A stretch of 64,000 nt of DNA from CAYLYP01 sp964387795 (GCA_964387795.1 CAYLYP010000008.1:4549-68548); one strand, 5' to 3'; shown: positions 27,544-37,739, numbered from the stretch's first letter. The notes: generated by a model not told the origin, from the letters alone. Numbers and translations: made by a program.

Positions 27544-28800
27544 ATGAAGCAATTCTTTGTCATCTTCACTGTGATAACAACCATTATGGCTGCCAATGCA
27601 CAAAACAATAGCGCCATCGATTGGGTGTCGGATATTGAGTTTGTTAAAAATGAATTGCCTGCCAAACATAAAAACCTCAATTTCAAAGTTCCTAAAGAAT
27701 TATTTGAATCCGATTTGAATTCATTGTCCCAACAACTTGGCAAATTATCTGATCTCGAAATCGCTGTAAGACTTCAACAAATTATTGCCAAAATGGGCGA
27801 TTCGCACACAGTGCTTGACTACAGGCCTTTCATTGACGTTAATTATTTATTGCCTCTTAAGCTATATTGGTTTAAGGATGGCATCTATATTTTTCAAACC
27901 TCAAAGGATTATGAAAACATCCTGGGCAAAAAAATCATTTCATTAAACGGATTTAGCATCCAGACAATTATCGACAGCCTTAGCACATTAATTACTATTG
28001 ACAACCAAGCCCTTGTTAAAAATCAGGTTCCCGGGCTTATCCCTTTGGCCCAATTACACAATCATTTTGGTTTTGCAAATGGAAACAATTTTACATTTGA
28101 AATCGCTTCTTCTTTGGGTGAAAAAGAATTTATAAACATACCAGCCGGCCCCGTCAACAACAATGATCTGGTGGCCTTTCAGGCTGATTCACTGGCGCCT
28201 TGCTGGAGAAACCAAAGATCTTTCTTCTCCGAACAATACTTTGATCAATTCAAAACATATTATATTCAATATAACACTTGCTGGAGTAAAGAAATCGAAA
28301 ATCAATATGGGAACAGGGAAAAAGCTGCAAACCTGCCATCATTTATGGAATTCGAAGAAAAAGTTTTTTCTACTCTAAAAAATCAATATGTAAAAAAGTT
28401 TGTTTTTGATATGCGTTTCAATAGCGGGGGAAATTCTGAGCAAGGAACTAATTTTGTTAATAAACTTAATAAGTTGAAGCATAAGAATAAGAATATGCAA
28501 ATATACGTCATCATTGGGCGTAAAACATTTTCCTCTGCTATTATCAATACGATGGATTTCAAACAAAATACCAATGCAATCCTACTTGGTGAGGAAACAG
28601 GCGGGAAACCCAATCATTTCGGGGAAATCAAAAGTATTAAGCTGCCTTCTTCAGGCCTTGAACTTTATTATTCTACCAAGTATTTCTCTTTTACAATAGA
28701 AAACACTAATACCATTACCCCCGACACTTATCTCGAACCTACTTTTTTTGATTACAAAAGCGGAATCGATCCTGTCTTCGATTGGATTATTAAACAATAG
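27544..28800 (+). CDS. S41-family (C-terminal processing type) serine peptidase, secreted
   Basis: 418 residues with a signal peptide cut near NAQ (about residue 20). A helical N-terminal region contains MGDSHT, a mark of tricorn/CPP-like S41 proteins. The peptidase core follows: FVFDMRFNSGGN, then RKTFSSAI with the nucleophile Ser at about 331, and GEETGGKPN supplying the oxyanion/base region. No PDZ domain is obvious between them, although the central stretch around 100-150 may be a degenerate one. It probably acts in the periplasm or outside. The gene is flanked by long non-coding stretches and appears monocistronic. Confidence 0.85.
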   Translation: MKQFFVIFTVITTIMAANAQNNSAIDWVSDIEFVKNELPAKHKNLNFKVPKELFESDLNSLSQQLGKLSDLEIAVRLQQIIAKMGDSHTVLDYRPFIDVNYLLPLKLYWFKDGIYIFQTSKDYENILGKKIISLNGFSIQTIIDSLSTLITIDNQALVKNQVPGLIPLAQLHNHFGFANGNNFTFEIASSLGEKEFINIPAGPVNNNDLVAFQADSLAPCWRNQRSFFSEQYFDQFKTYYIQYNTCWSKEIENQYGNREKAANLPSFMEFEEKVFSTLKNQYVKKFVFDMRFNSGGNSEQGTNFVNKLNKLKHKNKNMQIYVIIGRKTFSSAIINTMDFKQNTNAILLGEETGGKPNHFGEIKSIKLPSSGLELYYSTKYFSFTIENTNTITPDTYLEPTFFDYKSGIDPVFDWIIKQ

Positions 28801-29210
28801 CACTTTTCATAAATGAAATTTTTCTCTGTGCTTAATCCTAATCATCTTAGCTTCATTATAACAGGAGTAATGGCTTAATTCTTTTTGTGAAATTACTTCT
28901 GCGTTTTTTACTTTTGTCTTTTATGCACCAACTGATTACTAACTTTCAAATCATAGCTTTAGCATATATCTTCACCTCCTCGCCTCGCATTTGCGACCTC
29001 AAAAGTAATCTAAGCATGCATTCGGAAAAAAGCATTTGTACTTGAAATATTAATCTGCCTATCTTATCTAGTTTTTAATCCTAACTATAAGAAAATAACA
29101 TTTTGTCAAATAATTATTAGTTTATACCTAAAATAAAAAGAAAAATCACGGGTTTTCCCTTAATTTTTTAGAGAAATAATTGTCTATTTTAGCGACAATT
29201 AACAATTGAT
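28801..29210. other. Intergenic region before the sensor-cyclase gene
   Basis: 410 bp without a convincing frame. The only structure I can point to is a 7-bp inverted repeat, AATTGTC (29178-29184) and GACAATT (29194-29200), close to the start codon at 29211. It could be an operator or a leader hairpin. No TAnnTTTG box is clear. Confidence 0.4.
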
Positions 29211-32200
29211 ATGCGAGTTGAAATAAATAATACTTTTTACTGCTTCTTCGGGCATAAAAAAATCCTGACATTGATAGTGTATTTTTTTGTATGCCTGTCG
29301 TTTATAAACACTGATTCCTATGCTTATACGGACTATAAAAAAAGTGGTCTCCCAATTATTATAAACTATCATCCAAATCAATACAGGGCTGAATCTCAGA
29401 ACTGGGCGATTACTCAAAACAGGGATGGTTTATTGTATTTTTCTAATCTCTCCGGCGTGCTGGAATTTGATGGGATTTCATGGCGATTATTACAATTTCC
29501 AAATAATGACCCTTGCACATCTATTTGCCTTGGAAAAGATGGGTTAATCTATGCTGGGGGAGGTTATGATTTTGGTTGTTTTCAACCCCTTAATAATGGT
29601 TTGCTTGAGTTTAGATCAGCATTTTCAAACAAAAATGACTCATTAAAACCAAACTCCTTTATTTGGAGCATCATCCAATTTAAAGATCAAATCCTTTTTC
29701 AATCCGAAAGCGTGCTTTTTTCCTTAAAGGACAATCAAATTAAATTGATTGACTCATCCCGAATCGGGCCTGTGTTAAAGGTGAGAAACAATATATATAT
29801 ACCTAATTATAATGAAAATAATGGTTTATACACATTAGACAATGATAAAATAAAAAAAATCAGGAAAACTGATGATTGGGGAAACCTTCAGATTACAGAT
29901 ATCTTACCCTATAAGAAGGATAAAATACTGATATATTCAAGAAAAGAAGGCCTGCTTGAGGCCAATGACCTGATAAACTTCAATTCAAAGGATAGTTTTG
30001 ACCTGCGTCCTATCGGCAATAAATCAATTAATGATTATTTAATAAAACATGAATACTCATGCGGAAGACAATTAAAAAATGGTAATTATGTATTTGGCAC
30101 AATAAGCGGAGGCATTTTATTAATGTCACCTGAAGGAAACCTCATTCGAATTATTGATAAAACAACTGGCTTACAAAATGAAACTGTAAATGCTGTTTAT
30201 GAGGACAACAACCAGATATTATGGCTTGCCCTCGATAATGGCATTAGCTCGGTTAATCTTAATGTACCCCTTTCATACTGGCCACAGGATAAAGGATTTG
30301 ATGGTAGCATCCTTTCTGTGAAAAGGTTCAAAGACCAACTATATATAGGTACATGGCAAGGGATTTATAGGCTTGATAAATATAGTGAAGAAGACTTAAA
30401 TACGCTAGGCCGGTATGGGAGTTATTTTAAAAAGCTCCCGGATATTCATGCCAGAATATGGAGCTTAACCCCCTTTTTTTCAAGCAAAGGGCAGCCCATT
30501 TCATTATTGGCTGGCACCTCTGCCGGTATTTTTTCCTGTAAGGGCATTAATTCACGTGTACTTATCAGGGGCTCAATTCTGGACGTCCATCAATCAAGGG
30601 CCGATTATCAAAAACTAATTATCGGCACCAGTAATGGGGCTTATGTCCTGAATTATGACCACCTCAATGATAGGATTAGTATCGAACATCGCATCGATGA
30701 GCTGCCCAATAAAGAAATAACTAAAATAACTGAATACCCGGATGGGGTTTATTGGCTTTTTCCAAGAACAGGTGGGGTTTATAGGCTCACATTCCATAAT
30801 GACAAACCTACATTAAAGATTTTTGGTCAAAAGGAAGGCTTGAATGAATCCCTTCAATACCTTCCATTAACAATCTCTGGCCAATTTATTTTGGTGTCTT
30901 CCAATGGCATTTTTCAATTAAACGACAAAGAGCCTGAAGAACGGTTTACCGAAATATACCCTTTACTTGGAACAATTATCCGAAGTGAATATCTTGTAAA
31001 GAATATTTACTCAGCTGAAAAACAAATATGGAGTTATTTTATCCATAAAAAAAGTAGAAAAAAAATACTCCTTCTTATTGAATACCAGGACAAACAAATA
31101 TTTAAAATCACCCACAAGCCTTTTGATGAGATTGCCAGCTTGGGCATCAACTCAATAAAACATGAGCCAACAGACCAATCAATATGGATTGCATGTGATG
31201 AAGCTTTGTTTTTGATAGAGAAAGGTTTTAATACGATAAGGCCAAAAGAAAACAATATCCTTATCAGAAACATATCTGTTGATGGCAAAGTGATTATCTA
31301 CAATGCATCAACAAAAAATTTAACAAATGACATTAAATCAGATAAGTCGAAATCAGAAAAGGAGCTTAACCTGGCCTATAATCACCAGTCGATAAGCTTT
31401 GAATTTGCATTGACAAGCTATTTTGCACCTGAATCAAATCAGTTTAAATGCTTTCTTGAAGGCTATGATAAAAACTGGTCATCATGGAGTTTTGATAATA
31501 TAAAAAATTATTCAAGGTTATCGCCTGGCAATTACACATTTAGGGTCAAATCAATGGATGTTTTTGGTTTTGAAAGCGAGCAGGCATCCTATAGCTTTAA
31601 AGTACTGCCTCCCTGGTATAAAACTATTTATGCATTTATCGGGTTTGTGATTTTAGGAAGTCTTGCAATTTTTTTAATTGTAAAATTAAGCAACAAAAGA
31701 TTGGAAAAAGCTAAGGCAAGCCTTGAAAAAATTGTCCAGGAGCGTACCAAAGAATTGGAAGCCCAGCAAAAAATGCTTGAAATAGAAAAAGAAAAGTCAG
31801 ATAAGCTGTTGAAAAACATCTTACCTGCTGCTATTGCGAAAGAATTAAAACAAAGTGGCTCGGTTAGGGCACAGTATTATGACCATGTTACAATTATGTT
31901 CATGGACTTTAAAGACTTTTCAAAAATCTCTCAATATATAAACCCTCTACAGCTTTTAAGTGAACTGGATAAGAGTTTCAGGTTCTTTGATGAAGTATGT
32001 GCCCGTCATAAGCTTGAAAAAATAAAAACTATCGGAGATGCATATATGTGTGCAGGGGGAATACCCACTCCTAATAAAACCAATCCGATAGACGCTATAT
32101 TAGCTGCAATTGAAATCCTGGATTTCATTCGTCAGGCAGAGAAAAATCAATGGCTCTGCGACCTAAGGATTGGGATCCATACCGGAGAACTTGTTGCAGG

Positions 32201-32495
32201 AGTCATTGGAAAAGACAAATTCACTTATGATGTTTGGGGCGAATCTGTCAATACTGCAAGCCGTATGGAATCATCCGGAGTAGCTGGTAAGATAAACATT
32301 AGCGGAGAAACCTTTGAAATTGTGAAGGATTTCTTTGAATGTGAACACAGGGGAATACTACCTGCCAAACATCATGATGCGTTTAATATGTATTTTGTCA
32401 AAAGGATCCATAAAGAATTTTCTGCCGACAATTTGGGCAAAAAACCCAATGAGCTTTTTTGGAACAAAATGAATGAGAAATTCTTTACTTATTGA
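29211..32495 (+). CDS. Reg_prop/Y_Y_Y periplasmic sensor fused to class III adenylate cyclase
   Basis: 1094 residues. An N-terminal membrane/signal segment (about 18-40) leads to a large beta-propeller of Reg_prop-like blades (about 60-700; for example GLLYFSNLSGVLEFDG and GLQNETVNAVYED..Q.LWLA), a Y_Y_Y domain (about 725-800, FLEGYDKNWSSW), one membrane helix (about 805-826), a coiled coil, and a class III cyclase (about 890-1070). Catalytic residues are complete: metal Asp899 and Asp943, adenine-selecting Lys939 and Asp1007, and Asn1014/Arg1018. The extracytoplasmic half is the sensor of hybrid two-component systems (HTCS), here joined to a cyclase instead of a kinase. It should convert a periplasmic ligand signal into cAMP. 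An HD-domain gene follows 85 bp later. Confidence 0.9.
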   Translation: MRVEINNTFYCFFGHKKILTLIVYFFVCLSFINTDSYAYTDYKKSGLPIIINYHPNQYRAESQNWAITQNRDGLLYFSNLSGVLEFDGISWRLLQFPNNDPCTSICLGKDGLIYAGGGYDFGCFQPLNNGLLEFRSAFSNKNDSLKPNSFIWSIIQFKDQILFQSESVLFSLKDNQIKLIDSSRIGPVLKVRNNIYIPNYNENNGLYTLDNDKIKKIRKTDDWGNLQITDILPYKKDKILIYSRKEGLLEANDLINFNSKDSFDLRPIGNKSINDYLIKHEYSCGRQLKNGNYVFGTISGGILLMSPEGNLIRIIDKTTGLQNETVNAVYEDNNQILWLALDNGISSVNLNVPLSYWPQDKGFDGSILSVKRFKDQLYIGTWQGIYRLDKYSEEDLNTLGRYGSYFKKLPDIHARIWSLTPFFSSKGQPISLLAGTSAGIFSCKGINSRVLIRGSILDVHQSRADYQKLIIGTSNGAYVLNYDHLNDRISIEHRIDELPNKEITKITEYPDGVYWLFPRTGGVYRLTFHNDKPTLKIFGQKEGLNESLQYLPLTISGQFILVSSNGIFQLNDKEPEERFTEIYPLLGTIIRSEYLVKNIYSAEKQIWSYFIHKKSRKKILLLIEYQDKQIFKITHKPFDEIASLGINSIKHEPTDQSIWIACDEALFLIEKGFNTIRPKENNILIRNISVDGKVIIYNASTKNLTNDIKSDKSKSEKELNLAYNHQSISFEFALTSYFAPESNQFKCFLEGYDKNWSSWSFDNIKNYSRLSPGNYTFRVKSMDVFGFESEQASYSFKVLPPWYKTIYAFIGFVILGSLAIFLIVKLSNKRLEKAKASLEKIVQERTKELEAQQKMLEIEKEKSDKLLKNILPAAIAKELKQSGSVRAQYYDHVTIMFMDFKDFSKISQYINPLQLLSELDKSFRFFDEVCARHKLEKIKTIGDAYMCAGGIPTPNKTNPIDAILAAIEILDFIRQAEKNQWLCDLRIGIHTGELVAGVIGKDKFTYDVWGESVNTASRMESSGVAGKINISGETFEIVKDFFECEHRGILPAKHHDAFNMYFVKRIHKEFSADNLGKKPNELFWNKMNEKFFTY

Positions 32496-32580
32496 GAAAA
32501 TACTTACCTTTAACACTGCTAAAATTCAATAAAAATTGCTGGAATTTTTTCTTTAAAGAAAAAGAATTTTATTTAAAACT

Positions 32581-33192
32581 ATGAACTATCCTGCAGCAAA
32601 AGATTTTGTTTTCAAAAGGTTAAAAGAAGAACTTAAGACTTCATTATACTACCACAATTTCCAGCATACCCTTGACGTTTGTGAATCAACAGAGCGGATA
32701 GCAGAACTGGAAAATGTGAATGGGGAGGATCTTGTTCTTTTAAAAACTGCTGCAGTTTACCATGATACTGGATTTCTTATTCAATACGATAATAATGAAG
32801 AAATCGCCTGCGACATTGCCCGCGAATCATTACCCCAGTTTGGATATAGCCCCGAACACATCTATCAAATTGAGCAGATGATTTTAGCAACTAAAGTTCC
32901 ACAAGCCCCTCAAAATCACCTTGCAGAAATTCTTTGCGATGCTGATCTTGATTACATAGGAAGAGATGATTTTTTCATTACTGCATTGCGTTTACATAGG
33001 GAATGGAGTGAAAACAGCACCAAGAAAATTACTTTTAAAGACTGGTATATGAAACAACTCCTCTTTGTCCAGAAACATGACTTCTTTACATTGACAGCAA
33101 GAAAGTTAAGAGAGGAAAAAAAGAAACACAACCTTTCTCAAATAAAGGAATTGCTATCTCTTTTAGAAACAACAATAGGGGAAAAATTCTAA
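32581..33192 (+). CDS. HD-domain phosphohydrolase
   Basis: 203 residues, all helical. HD-superfamily metal ligands are visible: His in YYHNFQHTLDV (about 25-30), the HD pair His61/Asp62 in VYHDTGF, and a late Asp in CDADLDYIG (about 120). Family members hydrolyse phosphate esters, often nucleotides or cyclic nucleotides. It lies 85 bp downstream of the sensor-cyclase in the same direction, so cAMP hydrolysis is a reasonable guess but is not proven by any motif. There is no signal peptide, so it is cytoplasmic. Confidence 0.8.
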   Translation: MNYPAAKDFVFKRLKEELKTSLYYHNFQHTLDVCESTERIAELENVNGEDLVLLKTAAVYHDTGFLIQYDNNEEIACDIARESLPQFGYSPEHIYQIEQMILATKVPQAPQNHLAEILCDADLDYIGRDDFFITALRLHREWSENSTKKITFKDWYMKQLLFVQKHDFFTLTARKLREEKKKHNLSQIKELLSLLETTIGEKF

Positions 33193-33233
33193 TTTGTTTG
33201 ATAAATATGCATTTATGCATTGCAAACAAAAAA

Positions 33234-33241
33234 TATTTTTG
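33234..33241 (+). promoter_or_regulatory. Possible -7 box for UspA gene
   Basis: TATTTTTG fits TAnnTTTG, 62 bp before the ATG at 33304. There is no convincing -33 TTG at the right distance. Confidence 0.35.
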
Positions 33242-33303
33242 TAATTTCGACCCTGCCAAATACACCAAAGACCACTAAACTACAAATAAACACCTTTATC
33301 AAC

Positions 33304-34158
33304 ATGGAAAACCAAACAAAAAATGTTATCCTTGTAGCCTCTGATTTCACAAGTATTGGAGATTATGCCGTTGAAAATGCCGCAAATGTGGCCAAACTGT
33401 TAAATTTCAGGGTGGTCGTTTTTCATGTCATTAATAAAGAAACTAAAGAATCCCTCAAAAAGGAAAATCAATCACTTGACCTTATTAATGATAAACTTGA
33501 GAAAATTACTACCCGAATAAAGAGTCAATATGGAATTGAAGCATCCCATGTTGCCCGTGAAGGAAGTATTTTTACTACCATAGCCGAATTGGCTGAAGAA
33601 TTAGGTGCTGAATATTTATTCATAGGCACCCATGGAAAAAAAGGAATTCAGTTCTTCCTGGGCTCCTTTATCCTTAAAGTTATCAAAAGCTCTCCTGTCC
33701 CGGTATTTGTTGTTCAAAAACCTTTTGATAATTCTTCATTCAAAAATATTATCTTCCCATTAGACCTTGAAATGGGTTCTAAGCAAAAAATTAAATGGGC
33801 TGTTACTCTTGCACAACAATTTGGTGCAACAATCCATTTCTTTATCCTCAATCAAAATGATGAGTATAACCACAATAAAATAAGGGCTGATTTCAACCAA
33901 ATCAAGAAAATTCTTGAAAAAAACAATATCAGCTTCACTGAAAAAACAAGCAATCCTAAAAATGGCAGTTTTGTTAAACAAACAATTTCTTATGCCAAAG
34001 AATTAAATTCTGAACTAATAATGCTTTCTACCGACCCTGAAAAAATCACATGGAGCTTATTTGGTTCTTCTGATGAACACATTATCTATAATACAGCCAA
34101 AATACCTACGCTGTGTATCAATGTTAGGGACCTTAAAATTATCCTTGGAGGTCTTTAA
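33304..34158 (+). CDS. Tandem universal stress protein (UspA family)
   Basis: 284 residues from the ATG at 33304; an in-frame start at 33220 lies in the A+T-rich leader and adds non-family sequence. There are two Usp domains: the first (about 5-140) ends with the ATP-binding motif GTHGKKGIQFFLGS, and the second (about 148-275) is degenerate at the same place (STDPEKITWSLFGSSDEH). It is probably an ATP-binding stress protein. A perfect palindromic terminator follows. A TATTTTTG box at 33234-33241 lies in its leader. Confidence 0.88.
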   Translation: MENQTKNVILVASDFTSIGDYAVENAANVAKLLNFRVVVFHVINKETKESLKKENQSLDLINDKLEKITTRIKSQYGIEASHVAREGSIFTTIAELAEELGAEYLFIGTHGKKGIQFFLGSFILKVIKSSPVPVFVVQKPFDNSSFKNIIFPLDLEMGSKQKIKWAVTLAQQFGATIHFFILNQNDEYNHNKIRADFNQIKKILEKNNISFTEKTSNPKNGSFVKQTISYAKELNSELIMLSTDPEKITWSLFGSSDEHIIYNTAKIPTLCINVRDLKIILGGL

Positions 34159-34176
34159 TCTCATCAAACTCTTTTC

Positions 34177-34204
34177 AAAAGGCCGGGATCCCGGCCTTTT
34201 TTTT
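34177..34204 (+). terminator. Intrinsic terminator after UspA gene
   Basis: 34177-34200 is a fully palindromic GC-rich stem centred on GATC (AAAAGGCCGG and its inverse), followed by further T residues. It sits between the UspA and ligA genes. Confidence 0.9.
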
Positions 34205-34239
34205 ATTGATTTCACAAAACAATTAATATCTTATCAGCA

Positions 34240-36285
34240 ATGGATAGTGCAACAGCAAAAATCAGGATTGCAGAACTGACAAAGATTATCAACCAGCATA
34301 ACTACAACTATTATGTCCTGGCCCAACCCCTTATTACTGACTTTGAATATGATATGCTCCTGAAGGAATTAATTGCTCTTGAAACCCAATATCCTGAATA
34401 CCTGTCTAAGCTCTCCCCCAGCCAGCGTGTTGGTGGTGAACCTATTAAAGAATTCCCCACTGTTGTTCACCAATATCCGATGTTGTCATTAGGAAATACC
34501 TATTCAAAAGAAGAGTTGAATGAGTTCAACAACAGGATTGAAAAAAGCATCAGGACAAAACCCATATATACATGTGAATTGAAATTTGATGGCATTGCTA
34601 TTGGTATCAGATATGAAAAAGGCAATTTTGTCCAGGCTGTAACCCGGGGTGATGGCATCCGGGGTGATGACGTCACTGCCAATGTCAAAACGATTATGAG
34701 CTTGCCAATGTCAATTTCAAAAGATAATGTCCCTGAAAATTTTGAAGTAAGAGGTGAAATTGTAATGCCACATAAGAGTTTTGCACAGATAAATGAACAG
34801 AAGATACAACAGGGCGAAAACCCCTTTGCCAATCCCAGAAATGCTGCTGCCGGAAGCTTAAAAATGCAAAACCCTGCCGAGGTTGCTAAAAGAAACCTTG
34901 ATTGCTATTTATATAGCCTGCTTGGCCCTTCCCTGCCTTATAAAGACCACTCAGAGAGTTTGGAAATGCTTAAACAATGGGGGTTTAAGGTATCTGAGCA
35001 TTATAAAACCTGCAGTTCAATAGATGAGGTCTTTGAATATATCTCTTATTGGGCCGATGAAAGGTATAATCTGCCATTTGATATTGATGGCGTAGTGGTT
35101 AAAGTAAACAACTATTCCTTACAGGATGAACTTGGCTATACAGCCAAATCGCCCCGATGGGCCATATCCTACAAATTTAAAGCCGAACAGGTTGTCACCC
35201 GCTTAAAAAGCATCACATTCCAGGTTGGGCGTACCGGAGCCATTACCCCTGTTGCCAATCTTGAACCTGTTTTATTGGCCGGGACTACTGTTAAAAGAGC
35301 TTCATTGCATAATGCTGACAGGGTAGCTGATTTAGATTTGCATGAAAACGACCTCGTTCAGGTTGAAAAAGGCGGGGAAATCATCCCAAAGATAGTAGGT
35401 GTGGTTTATGAAGAAAGAAGCAAAGAAGCCAAAAGAATCCCTTATATTGACAAATGTCCGGAGTGCCAAACAGCTTTGATCCGGGCTGAAGGTGAAGCCA
35501 TCCATTATTGCCCCAATGAGGAATATTGCCCACCACAAATTCTGGGAAAACTTGAGCATTTCGTTAGCCGTAAAGCGATGAATATTGATAGCCTTGGCGA
35601 AGGAAAACTGGAAGTTCTGTTCGACAATAAACTCGTCCGTTCTCCTTCAGATTTATATCAATTATCGTACGACCAATTATTAGGCCTTGAAAAAAACATC
35701 GAACAGGAAGATGGTCGCATAAAAAAAATCAGCTTCAGGGAAAAAACAGTAACCAATATCCTTAATGGAATCGAAGCCTCAAAATCAGTCCCCTTTGAAA
35801 AAGTATTATTTGCTATTGGGATTAGATATGTGGGCGAAACTGTTGCCAAAAAATTAGCCTTAAGCCTTAAAAACATTGAAAACCTGATGACTGCCAACAG
35901 GGAAGCCCTTCTTGCCGTTGATGAGATTGGTGAAAAAATTGCAGACAGTATCCTTGATTATTTCTCAAAAGCAATAAACCTTGAACAAATTGTCGCATTA
36001 AAGAAGGCAGGGCTTCAGTTGGAAACTATGCAAGCTGATAGTCCCCTTTCAGACAAGTTAAAAGGAATGACCTTTGTCATTTCAGGCGTATTTAACAGTA
36101 TATCAAGGGATGATTTAAAGAAAACCATTGAGCAATATGGCGGCAAAAACAGCTCATCCATATCTGCAAAAACAAATTATCTTGTAGCAGGGGAAAATTT
36201 GGGCCCTGAAAAAAGGAACAAAGCACTCAGCCTGGGTGTCCCAATCATTGGAGAAACAGAGTTCCTGGCTATGATAAATGATTAA
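34240..36285 (+). CDS. ligA: NAD-dependent DNA ligase
   Basis: 681 residues, full length. It seals nicks in replication and repair using NAD+. Domains in order: Ia (NYNYYVL..P.ITDFEYD), the adenylation domain with the AMP-accepting Lys115 in CELKFDGIAI, the OB fold (SPRWAISYKFKAE, TGAITPVANLEPV), a four-Cys zinc finger (CPEC ... CPNEEYC), helix-hairpin-helix repeats (about 480-590) and a C-terminal BRCT domain (about 605-680, GMTFVISGVF). It converges on the ABC ATPase gene with 2 bp between stop codons. Confidence 0.98.
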   Translation: MDSATAKIRIAELTKIINQHNYNYYVLAQPLITDFEYDMLLKELIALETQYPEYLSKLSPSQRVGGEPIKEFPTVVHQYPMLSLGNTYSKEELNEFNNRIEKSIRTKPIYTCELKFDGIAIGIRYEKGNFVQAVTRGDGIRGDDVTANVKTIMSLPMSISKDNVPENFEVRGEIVMPHKSFAQINEQKIQQGENPFANPRNAAAGSLKMQNPAEVAKRNLDCYLYSLLGPSLPYKDHSESLEMLKQWGFKVSEHYKTCSSIDEVFEYISYWADERYNLPFDIDGVVVKVNNYSLQDELGYTAKSPRWAISYKFKAEQVVTRLKSITFQVGRTGAITPVANLEPVLLAGTTVKRASLHNADRVADLDLHENDLVQVEKGGEIIPKIVGVVYEERSKEAKRIPYIDKCPECQTALIRAEGEAIHYCPNEEYCPPQILGKLEHFVSRKAMNIDSLGEGKLEVLFDNKLVRSPSDLYQLSYDQLLGLEKNIEQEDGRIKKISFREKTVTNILNGIEASKSVPFEKVLFAIGIRYVGETVAKKLALSLKNIENLMTANREALLAVDEIGEKIADSILDYFSKAINLEQIVALKKAGLQLETMQADSPLSDKLKGMTFVISGVFNSISRDDLKKTIEQYGGKNSSSISAKTNYLVAGENLGPEKRNKALSLGVPIIGETEFLAMIND

Positions 36286-36287
36286 TT

Positions 36288-36941
36288 CTATTCAAGGATA
36301 ACACCGTCCTTAATAACAAGCGAGCGGTCAGCCATTGAAGCAAGCTCATTGTTATGGGTAACAATAACAAATGTTTGGTTAAGCTGTTCCCTCAACGCAA
36401 AGAATAACGAATGTAGTTCTTTTGCTGATTGTGAATCCAGGTTTCCTGAAGGTTCATCAGCCAATATAACTGCCGGATTATTTATCAATGCCCTGGCAAC
36501 AGCAACTCTTTGTTGTTCGCCTCCCGAGAGCTCAGATGGCTTATGTGTCATCCTCTCCTCCAACCCAAGCATTTTCAATAAGTCAGAAGCACGGTGCTGG
36601 GCTTCCTTAGGCGTTTTCCCACCAATAAAAGCAGGGATACATACATTTTCAAGGGCTGTAAATTCGGGCAGGAGGTGATGAAATTGAAACACAAATCCAA
36701 TATGTTGGTTTCGAAAAACCGATAATTGTTTGTCATTCATATCTTCAAGCTTAGTCCCGTTAATGCGGAGCATCCCACTATCCGGCCTGTCTAAAGTGCC
36801 CAGGATATGTAACAAAGTGCTTTTCCCTGCACCCGAGGCCCCAACAATGCTTATCACTTCGCCTTTGCTAATCGACAAATTAATTCCCTTAAGCACTTTT
36901 AACTGCCTGTAGCTCTTGTGTATATTTTCTACCTGTATCAT
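36288..36941 (-). CDS. lolD: ABC transporter ATP-binding protein, LolD type
   Basis: 217 residues from the ATG at 36941. An in-frame start at 36995 adds 18 residues of no family character. Motifs: Walker A GASGAGKST, Q-loop FQFHHLLPEFTALENV (the LolD/MacB pattern), signature LSGGEQQR, Walker B VILADEPSGNLD and H-loop VTHN. Family members energise lipoprotein release from the inner membrane (LolCDE) or MacB-type export. The permease is not adjacent here, so the LolD name rests on sequence type. Confidence 0.88.
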   Translation of the reverse strand: MIQVENIHKSYRQLKVLKGINLSISKGEVISIVGASGAGKSTLLHILGTLDRPDSGMLRINGTKLEDMNDKQLSVFRNQHIGFVFQFHHLLPEFTALENVCIPAFIGGKTPKEAQHRASDLLKMLGLEERMTHKPSELSGGEQQRVAVARALINNPAVILADEPSGNLDSQSAKELHSLFFALREQLNQTFVIVTHNNELASMADRSLVIKDGVILE

Positions 36942-37137
36942 CCGTTTTTGATTTTGCCCCCTTATGGTTAATTGCTGGTAATCTATGTAATACAATAATC
37001 GTAGGCTTTTAATATTGCATCAGGGAGATTCCTGCACATTTTAAATACTTTCAAAACACAAATTTACAATTTCCCTGCTTTCTTTTATAATTGATTTCAC
37101 CCTAAAATAATTTGTTGTTTAAAGTCGGATGAAACGA

Positions 37138-37250
37138 CTTACGATTTACAATTTGCAAATTACGATTTAATGCTCAAAAATTTACAAATGACGATTTACG
37201 AATGACGATTTACGAATGACGAATACAGATTTACAATTTTATAATTTGTG
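37138..37250. repeat. Degenerate ACGATTTAC/ACGAATG array
   Basis: The segment repeats TTACGATTTACAA..., with two adjacent copies of a 14-bp unit (ATGACGATTTACGA) near 37188-37215. Related scattered units are at 37602-37675 and 59925-60030. Units are neither spaced nor conserved as in CRISPR. Confidence 0.6.
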
Positions 37251-37279
37251 TAATTCTTTAAATTTGAGTAATTTGTGGA

Positions 37280-37317
37280 TAAAAAAGTCCCTTTATTTAT
37301 AATCCTGGGAAGGGACT
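37280..37317 (-). terminator. Orphan terminator-like hairpin
   Basis: AGTCCCTT (37286-37293) and AAGGGACT (37310-37317) form an 8-bp stem, with an A tract at 37281-37286 that reads as a T tract on the minus strand. No minus-strand gene ends here, so it may be a remnant. Confidence 0.4.
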
Positions 37318-37708
37318 GGGACATCTTTGCAGATAATGATTTTTCGTTGTGACAAGCTCAAACCGTTTTACATTTATTAACAAATAACAAATCTTATATG
37401 TGAAAGATATTCAGCAATTTACATCTTGCCTATTGTTAACTTATGTTAATTTTAACTTATTAAATGTTAAGAAAATCAGATAACAAACTGAAAATCAATA
37501 TCATGGATAGGTCACGGTATTACCAAGGATATACCAAGGTCTTATCAGGTTCAGTATCGTCCAAGTGAATAGTGGACAAGTAGTGGAAATGATAATAACC
37601 AATTGACGATTTGCGAGTTAGAAGTTATGAGTTATGAGTTACAAGTTATGATAAAGGATTACCGATTTTTGTAATTTATACTAACAAGAATAAAAAAACA
37701 AATAACTG

Positions 37709-37739
37709 TTGCCTCTTCGGACAACTATTCTTATCTTTG
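37709..37739 (+). promoter_or_regulatory. Promoter of the HigBA operon
   Basis: A TTG at 37709-37711, a 20-bp spacer and TATCTTTG at 37732-37739 match the Bacteroidota -33/-7 promoter. The predicted start of transcription falls at about 37744-37747, on or next to the toxin ATG at 37746, so the mRNA would be nearly leaderless. Confidence 0.65.

Noticed and set aside
37138..37250. Repeats considered as a CRISPR array
   Set aside because: Units vary in length and sequence, there are no regular spacers and no cas genes.
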